25,939 nucleotides of DNA, from contig CAIOHM010000192.1 in assembly GCA_903858055.1 (NCBI GenBank), forward strand, positions 1-25,939, in the 5' to 3' direction. Below the pieces are notes generated by a model, which saw nothing but the letters and a program-made list of their open reading frames with translations, was not told the DNA's origin and did no database searches. This DNA is from an uncultured delta proteobacterium (GTDB lineage: Bacteria > Myxococcota_A > Polyangia > Polyangiales > Polyangiaceae). Both the position numbers and the translations under genes were made by a program. Of the stretch, positions 16,685-24,994 are shown in pieces. Numbering within the stretch: position 1 is the first letter of the stretch; each line of letters starts with the position of its first letter.

Positions 16685-17365
16685 GTGTGGCGCGGCGTCG
16701 TGGTCGTCTTGCTGGTCCTCGCGGTGCTGCTCGCGGCGCTCGGCCTGTGGTTTCCGCGTGCGCTCGCACGAAGGCGCCTCGCGGCGATCATCGACGCCGG
16801 TGACGTGAAGGCGCTCTTGCGCGTGTGGCACCGCTCGGCGGGGCGCATGGCGGAACCGGAGACCGCGCTGCCGCTCCTCGTCGCCACGGCGTACGTCTCG
16901 TTTGGTTGGGTGGACGACGCGCGGCGGGCGCGGGCGTACCTTCCCGCGGGCGCCGAGCTCGGTCCCTCGCGCGAGCAGCTCGAGTTCGTCGACGTGCTCC
17001 TCGAGGTGTACGAAGGCGATCGCCACGAGGCCGTGCGCCGTGCCGAAGCGCTCGTGGCCCGCGCGGCACCCGAGGGCGGCGGTGCGTTCGTGCGTCGCGT
17101 GCGATCGCTCCGCCGGGGACTCTTGGCGATTGCGCGTGCGTTTGCGCACGAGGCGAGCGCCGAAGACGCGGCCGCGCTCGTGGCCATGCGCGCCCCGGTT
17201 CCGATCCTTACGTGGCCGCTGCGCTATGCCGAAGCGATCGTGGCGATCGACCGCGGGGACGAGGCCCGCGCCGCGGCGCTCTTGCGCCTCGCGCCGCGTT
17301 GGCCAGAACACAGTGTATTCCACACGTTTCATCGTGAGCTCGCCGCGATTGTGCGTGCGGCCTAG
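16685..17365 (+). CDS. Membrane-anchored alpha-helical (TPR-like) protein
   Basis: A 226-residue protein starting at GTG (16685), 8 nt after the activator stop. An N-terminal membrane anchor (about residues 4-24, VVVVLLVLAVLLAALGLWF) is followed by a helical, Ala/Arg-rich body with helix-pair periodicity (for example ALPLLVATAYVSFGWVDDARRARAYL, and AIDRGDEARAAALLRLAPRWPE) like degenerate TPR repeats. It probably sits in the inner membrane as a scaffold for the neighbouring signalling proteins (inference). I do not recognise a specific family. The orthologous antisense frame is less credible because this frame continues the operon with tight spacing and has a clear anchor. Confidence 0.75.
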   Translation: MWRGVVVVLLVLAVLLAALGLWFPRALARRRLAAIIDAGDVKALLRVWHRSAGRMAEPETALPLLVATAYVSFGWVDDARRARAYLPAGAELGPSREQLEFVDVLLEVYEGDRHEAVRRAEALVARAAPEGGGAFVRRVRSLRRGLLAIARAFAHEASAEDAAALVAMRAPVPILTWPLRYAEAIVAIDRGDEARAAALLRLAPRWPEHSVFHTFHRELAAIVRAA

Positions 17366-17376
17366 AAGGGAAGGCG

Positions 17377-17382
17377 TAGGCT
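17377..17382 (+). promoter_or_regulatory. Candidate -10 box for a leaderless kinase mRNA
   Basis: TAGGCT ends 6 nt before the ATG at 17389, the distance expected if transcription starts at the start codon itself. A purine run (GAAGGGAAGG, 17365-17374) lies 14 nt upstream of the ATG, which is far for a Shine-Dalgarno. No good -35 was seen. Confidence 0.35.
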
Positions 17383-17388
17383 CGAACC

Positions 17389-19242
17389 ATGACGCAGGTC
17401 GACACCGTGAGCGAACCGCCGAGCGCGGCGACGAGCACGCGGCTGCGCGCGGAAGAGGCGCTCGATCGACCGGCGGAGCTCGGGCCCTACGTGCTCCTCG
17501 GCGTGCTTGGGCGTGGCGGCATGGCGACGGTCTACCGGGCTCGCGACGCGCGGCTCGGTCGCGAGGTCGCCCTGAAGCTGCTCTTGCCCCATCTGCGGCG
17601 CGATCGCTCGGCGCTCATGCGCTTCGGCCAGGAGGCGCGCGCGGTCGCGAAGCTGCGCCACGAGGGCATCGTCTCGATCTTCGACGTGGCCGCGGAGGAC
17701 GCGCCCGAGCCCTACCTCGTCGTCGAGCTCGTTCGCGGTACTTCGCTCCGTGAGGTCTTGCGCGAGGCGCCGCCGCTGCCTGCGGAGATCGCCGGTGAGC
17801 TCGTGCTCGAGGTGCTCCTCGCGCTCGATCATGCCCATGCGGCGGGCATCGTCCACCGCGACATCAAGCCCGAGAACGTGCTCATCGATCGCGACACGCG
17901 CTCGGTGCAAGGCGCGCGCGCGAAGCTCGCGGACTTCGGCATCGCGAAGATCGTGGGGCAGCAGACGGTCACCAATACGGGCGAGCTCGTGGGCAGCCCG
18001 GCCTACATGGCACCGGAGCAGCTCGAGGGCGCCCCTTGCGACGCGCGCACGGATCTCTTCGCGCTCGGTGTTCTCTTCTACGAGTGCGTGACCGGGCGTC
18101 GCCCCTTCGAGGGTGACGGCGCCGCGCAGGTGATTCGCAAGATCGTCGCGGGCACGTTCACGCCCGCCGAGATGCTCGAGCCGCGCGTGGGGGCGCGCTG
18201 GTCTCAGGTCATCGCCAAGGCGCTCGCGCATGCGCCCGAGGATCGCTACCCGTCGGCGCGGGCCATGATCGACGCCGTGCGGGCGGAGCTCGTGCGCGCG
18301 GACCTGCCCGAGGACGTTCGCTTCTCGTCCTGGCTCGCCGCGCCGGCCGTTGTCTCCGAGGCCTGCACGCGTGCGCTCGAGCCGAGGCTCCTCGCCGCGG
18401 CGCGCGAGGCGCAAAAGGCAGGGGTTCCGCTCGCGATGGCCGCCGACGTGAACCGGCTCCTCGCGCTCGTGCCGGCGCACCCTGAGGCCCTCGCACTCCT
18501 CATGCGCCGCAACCGCCGTGACCGCGTGAAGCGCGTGGTGGCGGGGGCCCTGGCCCTTGCGCTCGTGACCGTGCCCGTCGTGGCGGCGCTCCGTGCTCCG
18601 CCGCCGCCCCCGAAAGAGTCGCCGATTCCCCTCGTGACGGCGCCCGTGATCGACGTGCCGCAGGTCGTGGCGGCCGCGATCTTCGACGCAGGCCTGGTCG
18701 CCGCGCCCGTGGACGCGCGGAGCCCCGAGCCTCGTGAGGGAAGGCCCGTCGTCGAGGCGGCACGCGCCACCGCACGAGGCACGCTCGGCGATCGCGCGCG
18801 TGCAGCCATGCCCGGGCCGCGCCGCGTCGAGATCGAGACGCTGCAGCCACCGTTTGGCGTCTTCGTGCGCATCGACGACGGTGAGACCGTTCCGGTCTCC
18901 GAGGGCACCTCGCTCGACCTCGTGCCGGGTCGCCACGTGCTCCATTTTGGGTGCAAAGGCGATGCATGCATTCCGCAAGAGATCGTCGTCGGCCCGGTCG
19001 ACGTGCGCCCGCGCGTGAACGTGGCGATGCGCATTCGCCCGGCGCGCCTTCGGATTCTCGCGGCCCCCGAGCGGCGCTTTCAGCTCCTCGAGCTGCCGGC
19101 CGTGGAGCTTCGCCTCGGCGAGGACAACGAGGTGCCCATGCGCGGCAGCCGCTCCACGGTGCACGTGGTCGACGTGGCGACGGGGCGCAAGACCGTGGCC
19201 GTGCTGACGGCAGGCGTGGTCACGACCGTGAGCCCCGAATGA
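17389..19242 (+). CDS. Transmembrane Ser/Thr protein kinase
   Basis: A 617-residue Hanks-type kinase with all catalytic residues. It has Gly-loop LGRGGMATVY (40-49), K63 in EVALK, HRDIKPEN (156-163), DFG (182-184) and GSPAYMAPEQ (202-211). The kinase domain ends near residue 305, followed by a helical segment (310-375), a membrane span (about 383-401), a Pro-rich neck (PPPPPKE) and an extracytoplasmic part (about 405-617). This part contains two beta-rich segments similar in style to PEGA-type domains (DLVPGRHVLHFGCKG, with two Cys at 524 and 529; VNVAMRIRPARLRIL). It is the last gene of the plus-strand block and could be the receptor kinase that phosphorylates the FHA activator's partner proteins (inference). 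No PASTA repeats are present. Confidence 0.95.
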   Translation: MTQVDTVSEPPSAATSTRLRAEEALDRPAELGPYVLLGVLGRGGMATVYRARDARLGREVALKLLLPHLRRDRSALMRFGQEARAVAKLRHEGIVSIFDVAAEDAPEPYLVVELVRGTSLREVLREAPPLPAEIAGELVLEVLLALDHAHAAGIVHRDIKPENVLIDRDTRSVQGARAKLADFGIAKIVGQQTVTNTGELVGSPAYMAPEQLEGAPCDARTDLFALGVLFYECVTGRRPFEGDGAAQVIRKIVAGTFTPAEMLEPRVGARWSQVIAKALAHAPEDRYPSARAMIDAVRAELVRADLPEDVRFSSWLAAPAVVSEACTRALEPRLLAAAREAQKAGVPLAMAADVNRLLALVPAHPEALALLMRRNRRDRVKRVVAGALALALVTVPVVAALRAPPPPPKESPIPLVTAPVIDVPQVVAAAIFDAGLVAAPVDARSPEPREGRPVVEAARATARGTLGDRARAAMPGPRRVEIETLQPPFGVFVRIDDGETVPVSEGTSLDLVPGRHVLHFGCKGDACIPQEIVVGPVDVRPRVNVAMRIRPARLRILAAPERRFQLLELPAVELRLGEDNEVPMRGSRSTVHVVDVATGRKTVAVLTAGVVTTVSPE

Positions 19243-19243
19243 A

Positions 19244-19276
19244 AAGAGCCCCGAACGCACGGTTCGAGGCCCTCTT
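19244..19276 (-). terminator. Hairpin between convergent genes, likely terminator of the protease gene
   Basis: The stem is AAGAG/CTCTT outside and CGAAC/GTTCG (19252-19256 with 19262-19266) inside, with a small internal bulge and a 5-base loop. On the minus strand it is followed by TTCATT, giving CTCTTTTCATT at the base of the hairpin. It begins just after the kinase stop codon and 30 bp beyond the protease stop. In the plus direction no U-rich tail follows. Confidence 0.5.
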
Positions 19277-19305
19277 CGCGACGCGTTTCGCCGCAGGCTG
19301 CGCGA

Positions 19306-21039
19306 TCAGAAGCGCGGCAGCACGGACTGAAACTGTCCCAGGCGCTCGTTGATGCGCAGGCGCGCCACGGAGGTCTTCGGCTCGGGCACGAGCATGTAGC
19401 CGCCGCTCAGCTCGCCGTAGGGGTAGTAGTGCCCACGCACGGTCTCGATGGATCCGTCCTCGTGGTCGAAGCTCACGCTCGTGAGGCCGCTCTCGGGCTC
19501 GCTCTCGAGGTCGACCGTGGAGCCCCAGGCAAGCGAACCGTCGGGCTGCACGTCGACGAAGCGGTAGCGCGTGGCGGCGGCGCTCATGTTGCGCTGCATG
19601 GCGGCGCTCGCGTTCACGGTGCGGATGCGCGTGAAGAGCTTGCCGAAGGTGTAGTCGCTCACGAACGTCGGGTCGCAGTAGCCCATGAAGTCGTACGTGG
19701 TCGCCGGGTTGAAGAGGTTGCGGCCGAGGATGTCCCAGCCCCACGAGCCGATCGTCGCGACGGTGCCGAGCTGGGTGACGCTCCGCACGTAGCTCGACGG
19801 GTAGCCGGGGTCGTAGCTGTCCGCGCCGCAGCCCTGCGAGTGCGGACGACCGTGCGCGTGACCGAGCTCGTGCACCGCCGTGCCCTCGCCGATGCCGCGG
19901 TAGCCGAGGCCGACGCTCGCACGCTGCGTGTAGTCTGCAGCGTTCGTGACGAGGCCGCTCAAGCCCGCGACGCAGCCCTGCGAGCAGAACGAGTACTCGC
20001 TCGCAGCGGGGTTGAAGGCGAGCCAGTAGTAGACGTCGTTCGCGGGGCGCTCGGCCGCACGCAGGCGGATCGCCGCTTGGAGAATCTGGGAGAAGCCGCT
20101 GCCGTTGGCGCTGATGGTCGTGCTCCACGGGTACGGCGCGTGCAGCGTGACCTCGACGTCGCCGACCGGGTACTGCTTCATGAACGCGGCCTTGAAGGCG
20201 GTCATCGCCGCGGCGCTCGTGTCGGGCGTGCGCCCGGAGCCGTCGGCGTTGTACTGCACGGGCACGTAGACGACCTTGAGCTTCGCGCTGCCAGTGAGGG
20301 CGCCGAGGGCGGCGTCGCCCGTGGCAGGGAAGAGGCTCGCGCTGCGATCGCCGCTCGCGACGGGGGTCGCGGCCGCGTCGAAGAGCTTCACGCTGTAGCG
20401 GAGGTCCGCGGTCACTTCGCTCGCGTCGAGGTCGAAGTTGAAGCTCGAGGCGAAGTTCGCGTCCGTGGAGGCGGCGCTGATGGTCTTGGCGTCCGAGCGG
20501 GTGAAGGTGCGACCGCCGGCGGTGACCGTGAGCTCGGCGCGGAGCGTGCGCGCGCCGCCCGTGGGGGTCACGTACACGCGGACGAGCATGGGGCGCGCGA
20601 CGACGATGGGCGCGAGGCGAGCGGTCGAGGCGACGGCGGCGCCGTTCTTCGCGAGGCTGAGCTTCACGCCCTGGAACCCTGCGATTTCGTTGATGGTCAC
20701 GCCAGCCGCGGTGACGCCAGCGGTCGGGGTCACGTTCGTGCCCGGGTTCGTCGGGGTGACCGGCGTGCCCGTGCCGGCGTCGGTCGGCGTGGGGGTCGGC
20801 GTCGTGCCGCTGTCACGCGTGGTGCCCGCATCGCGGGGCGTGCCGCTGTCGCGCGCGGGGCCGGCGTCGGCCTTCGGCGTCGTGCCTGCGTCGACCGGAT
20901 CCGTGGTGCCGGGGTCCGTCGTGCCGGGGTCCGTGCCGTCCACCGGGGCGAGGTTCTCGTTCTGGGTGGCGCCGCCGCAGCCGACGGCCGCGAAGGAGAA
21001 GGAGACAAGGGCGAGAGCGGTTGCGATGGTCGAGCGCAT
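19306..21039 (-). CDS. Metzincin-like zinc metalloprotease lipoprotein
   Basis: A 577-residue secreted protein. The signal peptide ends in the lipobox AAVG-C21. A long Thr/Asp/Pro/Gly/Ala-rich linker (about 30-105) carries imperfect repeats such as DPGTTDPGTT and DSGTPRDAGTT. A beta-rich domain follows (about 110-250). The catalytic domain carries HELGHAHGRPH (390-400), the full HExxHxxGxxH zinc motif, and a likely Met-turn (DFMGYC, M452). Four Cys residues (352, 356, 404, 455) may form disulfides. The layout recalls M66-type peptidases, but I cannot fix the family. I chose the ATG at 21039 because AGAGGAACC directly precedes it and the signal peptide starts there; the frame extends 25 codons further upstream without merit. 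It probably acts at the cell surface. Confidence 0.92.
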   Translation of the reverse strand: MRSTIATALALVSFSFAAVGCGGATQNENLAPVDGTDPGTTDPGTTDPVDAGTTPKADAGPARDSGTPRDAGTTRDSGTTPTPTPTDAGTGTPVTPTNPGTNVTPTAGVTAAGVTINEIAGFQGVKLSLAKNGAAVASTARLAPIVVARPMLVRVYVTPTGGARTLRAELTVTAGGRTFTRSDAKTISAASTDANFASSFNFDLDASEVTADLRYSVKLFDAAATPVASGDRSASLFPATGDAALGALTGSAKLKVVYVPVQYNADGSGRTPDTSAAAMTAFKAAFMKQYPVGDVEVTLHAPYPWSTTISANGSGFSQILQAAIRLRAAERPANDVYYWLAFNPAASEYSFCSQGCVAGLSGLVTNAADYTQRASVGLGYRGIGEGTAVHELGHAHGRPHSQGCGADSYDPGYPSSYVRSVTQLGTVATIGSWGWDILGRNLFNPATTYDFMGYCDPTFVSDYTFGKLFTRIRTVNASAAMQRNMSAAATRYRFVDVQPDGSLAWGSTVDLESEPESGLTSVSFDHEDGSIETVRGHYYPYGELSGGYMLVPEPKTSVARLRINERLGQFQSVLPRF

Positions 21040-21236
21040 GGTTCCTCTGTGCGACCGGTCTTGGTGCGCCGCGGGCCCGACGCCAAGGCAACGTGGGCTC
21101 GTGTGTGCCACCAATTCGTCTCAGGTGCAGAAATCCGTGCGCATTGCATGGGTCTCGTTCCAGCGGGAGCGGCGAGTTGCGGCACGAAGTGGCTGGAAAA
21201 ACAGTTATTTCGCACACGAAGGAAGTCGTCGATGGA

Positions 21237-21302
21237 CGCGACCGTTTCGTGGGTAGAAAGCGCGACCGCTTGGCGAAAACCAGGGAGTGCAACGCGACCG
21301 TT
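21237..21302. repeat. Three direct copies of CGCGACCGYT
   Basis: CGCGACCGTT (21237), CGCGACCGCT (21261) and CGCGACCGTT (21293) are in the same orientation with spacings of 24 and 32 bases, about 200-260 bp upstream of the protease ATG. They could be binding sites for a regulator of the protease gene. Confidence 0.5.
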
Positions 21303-21345
21303 CGTTCTGTTGTCACTGGAACGAGCGCTGCCGGCTGGAACGCGA

Positions 21346-21380
21346 ACGAGGTACCCCCTCGCGCGGAGAGAGTACCTCGT
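21346..21380 (-). terminator. Hairpin downstream of the acyl-CoA dehydrogenase gene
   Basis: ACGAGGTAC (21346-21354) and GTACCTCGT (21372-21380) form a perfect 9-bp stem around 17 bases, and CGTGT/ACACG (21378-21391) can form a second small stem beside it. They lie just past the stop codon at 21409. No U-tract follows on the minus strand, so this may be a Rho-dependent end or an operator rather than a classic terminator. Confidence 0.4.
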
Positions 21381-21408
21381 GTGTTGACACGCGGGCGGAG
21401 TTGGTGGA

Positions 21409-22554
<1,146 letters not shown>

Positions 22555-22589
22555 CGGGGTGCTCCACTCGTGTGGGTGTAGACTGCAAA

Positions 22590-22730
22590 TTACTTGCGGC
22601 GTCGTGCCGCGCGCTTCTCGGCCTCTTCGCGTGCGGCGCGGGCGCCCATCACGTAGCCGAGGACCATGCCGACGAGCAAAACGCCGGGAATGAAAAGGAA
22701 GTGAGCGGGGCCGGGGGCCTCGAGGGTCAT
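22590..22730 (-). CDS. 46-residue single-pass membrane protein
   Basis: A very small protein with one hydrophobic segment (about residues 9-28, AHFLFIPGVLLVGMVLGYVMG) and a basic, Glu/Arg/Ala-rich cytoplasmic tail ending in RRRK. Its ATG overlaps the stop of the ccmD-like gene by four bases (ATGA), the same coupling as at the ccmC/ccmD junction, which supports it being real. It is probably a small subunit or stabiliser linked to heme handling (inference by position). I do not recognise the family. Confidence 0.65.
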   Translation of the reverse strand: MTLEAPGPAHFLFIPGVLLVGMVLGYVMGARAAREEAEKRAARRRK

Positions 22731-22948
22731 GGGGCGTTCTGGATGCGGCCCTCGAGCTCGGCGAGCTTCGCTTCGAGGCGGCCGTGCGAGCGCCACTGGG
22801 CCGCGAGGAAGCCGAAGAGCAAGAGCCAGAGCACGGCGTACGCCTCGACGAGCAAGACCTCGCCGCTGCGCGTTTCGGTGGCGCCCTCGGAGGCCTGGAA
22901 GGTCGCGGCGCGGTCGTCGGGGGCCTTGGCGGTGGATTCTTGCATCAT
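22727..22948 (-). CDS. CcmD-like small membrane protein
   Basis: A 73-residue protein: a polar N-terminus (about 1-33), one membrane span (about 34-50, VEAYAVLWLLLFGFLAAQW) and a charged helical tail (RLEAKLAELEGRI). This shape and its position directly after ccmC match CcmD-family proteins, which help CcmC release holo-CcmE or support heme delivery. It overlaps the ccmC stop and the next start by four bases each. The N-terminal 30 residues are longer than in classic CcmD; the internal in-frame alternatives lack an ATG at a good position, so the full frame is kept. Confidence 0.75.
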   Translation of the reverse strand: MMQESTAKAPDDRAATFQASEGATETRSGEVLLVEAYAVLWLLLFGFLAAQWRSHGRLEAKLAELEGRIQNAP

Positions 22949-23652
22949 GCATCCTCGTGGAGGAGGTTCTTGTCCCAGGCGGCGTCTTCGGCGGCGGCGA
23001 GGCGACGCCGGAGCAGCTCACCGCGCACGCGCACCCACAGGAGCGCCACCGCGAGGAGCGTGAAGGCGAGGAAGCTCACGCTCAACGCTTGCTTCATGGC
23101 CGGGTGCGCGAGGCCGCCGCCCTTGCCGCTGATGACCGTGGGGTGCTGACCGCTCCAGCGCTGCACGGACCAGTGGATGACCGGAAGGTTCGCCGCGCCG
23201 AGTACACCGAGCGCCGCAGCGAAGCGCTTCTCGCCCTCGCCGCCGCCCGCGAAGTTCCGAAGCACGAGGTACGCCACGTAGACGAGCACGCTCAGGAGCG
23301 AGGTCGTGAGGCGCGGGTCCCAGGTCCAGTAGTGGCCCCAGGCCTTCGCGGCCCAGAGCGGCCCCGTCGTGAGAACGACCGCCCCGAAGAGCACCGCGAG
23401 CTCGGCGCCGGCCTTCGCGAGCGCGTCCGCGCCCTCCTTGCCGTTCAGCAGGTAGCCGATGCTGCCCACGAGGCAGGCCGTGGCGCCGAGGTACATGCAG
23501 TAGGCGCTCGGCACGTGGACGTAGAAGATCTTCTGGACGATCCCCATGGTCTTCTCGACCGGCGCCGCGAAGAAAACGAGCTGGAGCGTGCCCACGAACG
23601 CCACGGCGGAGGCGGCCACCACGAGGGTGAAGAGGGCGGAGCGGCGATCCAT
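22945..23652 (-). CDS. ccmC: Heme-handling protein CcmC (cytochrome c biogenesis)
   Basis: A 235-residue polytopic protein of the CcmC/CcsA heme-handling family, with six hydrophobic segments. The Trp-rich signature WGHYWTWDPR (105-114) is the heme-binding WWD-type motif, and H46 (YVHVPSA) and H160 (VIHWSVQRW) are the likely axial heme ligands. It presents heme for covalent attachment to apocytochrome c. Its C-terminus (about 205-235) is a longer charged tail than in Escherichia coli CcmC. I chose the ATG at 23652, right before the first hydrophobic helix; the frame is open for 12 more codons. No ccmA, ccmB, ccmE or ccmF is in the window. CcsA is the alternative, but the ccmD-like gene next to it favours CcmC. 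Confidence 0.92.
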   Translation of the reverse strand: MDRRSALFTLVVAASAVAFVGTLQLVFFAAPVEKTMGIVQKIFYVHVPSAYCMYLGATACLVGSIGYLLNGKEGADALAKAGAELAVLFGAVVLTTGPLWAAKAWGHYWTWDPRLTTSLLSVLVYVAYLVLRNFAGGGEGEKRFAAALGVLGAANLPVIHWSVQRWSGQHPTVISGKGGGLAHPAMKQALSVSFLAFTLLAVALLWVRVRGELLRRRLAAAEDAAWDKNLLHEDA

Positions 23653-23737
23653 GGGCCGGTGGCTAGTGCCGGTGGGGGCCAGGTTCAAGCGCCGGGGCGA
23701 GGCGCGAGGAACTTCGCAGGCGGAACCGGCGCCGCGG

Positions 23738-23746
23738 TGCTACGTT
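23738..23746 (+). promoter_or_regulatory. Extended -10 promoter for a leaderless Uma2 mRNA
   Basis: TGC-TACGTT (extended -10) ends exactly 7 nt before the ATG at 23754, so transcription would begin at or next to the start codon. There is no Shine-Dalgarno sequence. The second Uma2 gene has the same layout. Confidence 0.55.
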
Positions 23747-23753
23747 TCCGCGC

Positions 23754-24332
23754 ATGGGTGCCGCCGAACGGCTTCGCATGACCTATGCCGACTACCTCGC
23801 CGCGGAAGAGGCGAGCGAGACGAAGCACGGGTTTCTGCGCGGCGAGGTCTTCGCGATGGCCGGAACGACCTTCGAGCATGCGCTCATTGCTTCAAATCTC
23901 TTGCGAGCGATTGGCGATCGCCTTGCCGGTCCTTGCGTCGTCGTGGGCTCCGACGCGCGCGTGCGCATCGTCGAGACGGAGCGCGCCACGTACCCGGACC
24001 TCATGATCGTGTGCGGGCCGCGCCAGGCGGCGTCCGATGATCGCCACGCCACGGTCAACCCCACGGTGCTCGTCGAGGTGCTCTCGGAGTCCACCGAGCG
24101 CGACGACCGCGGCGAGAAGTTTGCACACTACAGGCAGCTCCCCTCTCTCCGCGAGTACGTGCTGGTCTCGCAAAAGGAGGCTCGCGTCGAGGTCTTCACG
24201 CGCGACAGCGCCGAGGCGCGCGAGTGGCGCTTCGCGGAGGCCACCGCGGGCGGCAGCGTCCGCCTTCACTCGGTCGACGTCACCGTCTCGCTCGAGGACG
24301 TTTACCGAGGTGTGGCCTTCGCGGCGGGGTAG
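23754..24332 (+). CDS. Uma2-family protein (PD-(D/E)xK-fold, putative endonuclease)
   Basis: A 192-residue Uma2/DUF820 protein. Family marks are the N-terminal MTYADYLAAEE...KHGFLRGEVFAMAG, the PD motif (YPDLMIV, D82), VLVEVLSEST with E108, and the following DRGEKFAHYRQLPSLREYVLVSQ with K122. These are the presumed nuclease residues of the restriction-endonuclease-like fold, and all are present. Biological substrates are unknown; such genes are multiplied in cyanobacteria, myxobacteria and planctomycetes. The gene diverges from ccmC across 101 bp and is followed after 59 bp by a second, quite different Uma2 gene. The start is supported by the -10 box placed 7 nt upstream. Confidence 0.93.
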   Translation: MGAAERLRMTYADYLAAEEASETKHGFLRGEVFAMAGTTFEHALIASNLLRAIGDRLAGPCVVVGSDARVRIVETERATYPDLMIVCGPRQAASDDRHATVNPTVLVEVLSESTERDDRGEKFAHYRQLPSLREYVLVSQKEARVEVFTRDSAEAREWRFAEATAGGSVRLHSVDVTVSLEDVYRGVAFAAG

Positions 24333-24384
24333 GCCAGCGGCACGCAGCGCTCCGCGCGCGTTTGCCTTGGCGGCGCGAGGGCCG

Positions 24385-24393
24385 TGCTATCAT
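24385..24393 (+). promoter_or_regulatory. Extended -10 promoter for the second Uma2 gene
   Basis: TGC-TATCAT ends 7 nt before the ATG at 24401. TTGGCG (24367-24372) lies 15 nt upstream of TATCAT and may be a -35. The box overlaps the alternative ATG at 24392, which argues that 24401 is the real start of a leaderless mRNA. Confidence 0.6.
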
Positions 24394-24400
24394 GCGATCC

Positions 24401-24979
24401 ATGGCCTCGGCAGCGCGCAAACTCGCCACGTACGACGACGTCCTCCGGGCGCCGGAGCACCTGGTCGCCGAGGTGATCGACGGCGATCTGCACCTGCAAC
24501 CGAGGCCCGCGCGGCGCCACGCACGCGCGTTTTCCCGCCTCGGTGCGCGGCTCGGTCGGCGCTTCGACGAGGGCGACGACGGTCCCGGCGGCTGGGTGCT
24601 CTTGAACGAGCCAGAGCTTCATCTCGGCGCGCAGCCGCACATCCTCGTGCCGGACATCGCGGGGTGGCGGCGCGAGCGCATGCCGGTCATCGAAGACGGC
24701 CCCTACTTCGACCTCGCGCCCGACTGGGTTTGCGAGGTGCTCTCGCCGTCGACCGCCGCATTCGATCGCGGCCGCAAGGCAGACGTCTACCTCGAGGTGG
24801 GCGTGAAGCACCTGTGGCTCGTGGACGCGGACACGCCGCAAATCGAGGCGTTCGAGGCCGTCGAAGGCCGCTGGCTGCGCCTCGGTGCGTACCGCGAGGC
24901 GGACGCGCGCATCGTCCCGTTCGATGCCGTGCCCCTCGATGTGCCCTCGCTCATCGAGGGTGTCGCGCCGAAGCGGTGA
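24401..24979 (+). CDS. Second Uma2-family protein
   Basis: A 192-residue Uma2/DUF820 protein: TYDDVLRAPEHLVAEVIDGDLHLQP at the N-terminus, the PD motif (VPDIAGW, D85), WVCEVLSPST with E112 and DRGRKADVYLEVGVKHLWLVD with K126. It is a complete family member but differs clearly from the upstream copy: it belongs to the subgroup beginning with a short 'YDDVLxAPEHLVAEIIDG'-type motif, so the two are not a recent duplication. I chose the ATG at 24401 because a textbook extended -10 box ends 7 nt before it. The ATG at 24392, with GAGG 11 nt upstream, is the alternative and adds only MRS. A still longer frame from 24224 is antisense-like and rejected. Its stop is only 15 bp from the truncated nucleotidyltransferase remnant on the other strand. 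Confidence 0.92.
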   Translation: MASAARKLATYDDVLRAPEHLVAEVIDGDLHLQPRPARRHARAFSRLGARLGRRFDEGDDGPGGWVLLNEPELHLGAQPHILVPDIAGWRRERMPVIEDGPYFDLAPDWVCEVLSPSTAAFDRGRKADVYLEVGVKHLWLVDADTPQIEAFEAVEGRWLRLGAYREADARIVPFDAVPLDVPSLIEGVAPKR

Positions 24980-24994
24980 GCGGGGGAGACGGGC

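Larger units (their letters stand above)
21040..21408. other. 369-bp gene-free region with small repeats
   Basis: No credible gene lies here. Near the protease start is the ribosome binding site AGAGGAA (minus strand). Three copies of CGCGACCGYT occur at 21237, 21261 and 21293, and two hairpins lie close to the acyl-CoA dehydrogenase stop. The stretch 21190-21290 is noticeably richer in A/T (GGAAAAACAGTTATTTC) than the coding parts, as expected for a promoter region of the protease gene, but no clear -35/-10 pair was found. Confidence 0.6.

Noticed and set aside
14958..16769. 603-codon minus-strand open frame
   Set aside because: Antisense to the FHA-sigma54 activator, whose motifs are unmistakable; composition is His/Arg/Glu-rich.
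17362..19260. 632-codon minus-strand open frame
   Set aside because: Antisense to the transmembrane kinase; no domain is visible.
21092..21115. Possible sigma54 promoter (TGGCAC on the minus strand) upstream of the protease
   Set aside because: TGGCAC is present but the GC of the -12 element is one base too close and the TTGC box is missing.
24224..24400. N-terminal extension of the second Uma2 gene from an ATG at 24224
   Set aside because: It would overlap the first Uma2 gene in another frame and add Arg-rich residues unlike the family; the promoter box lies inside it.
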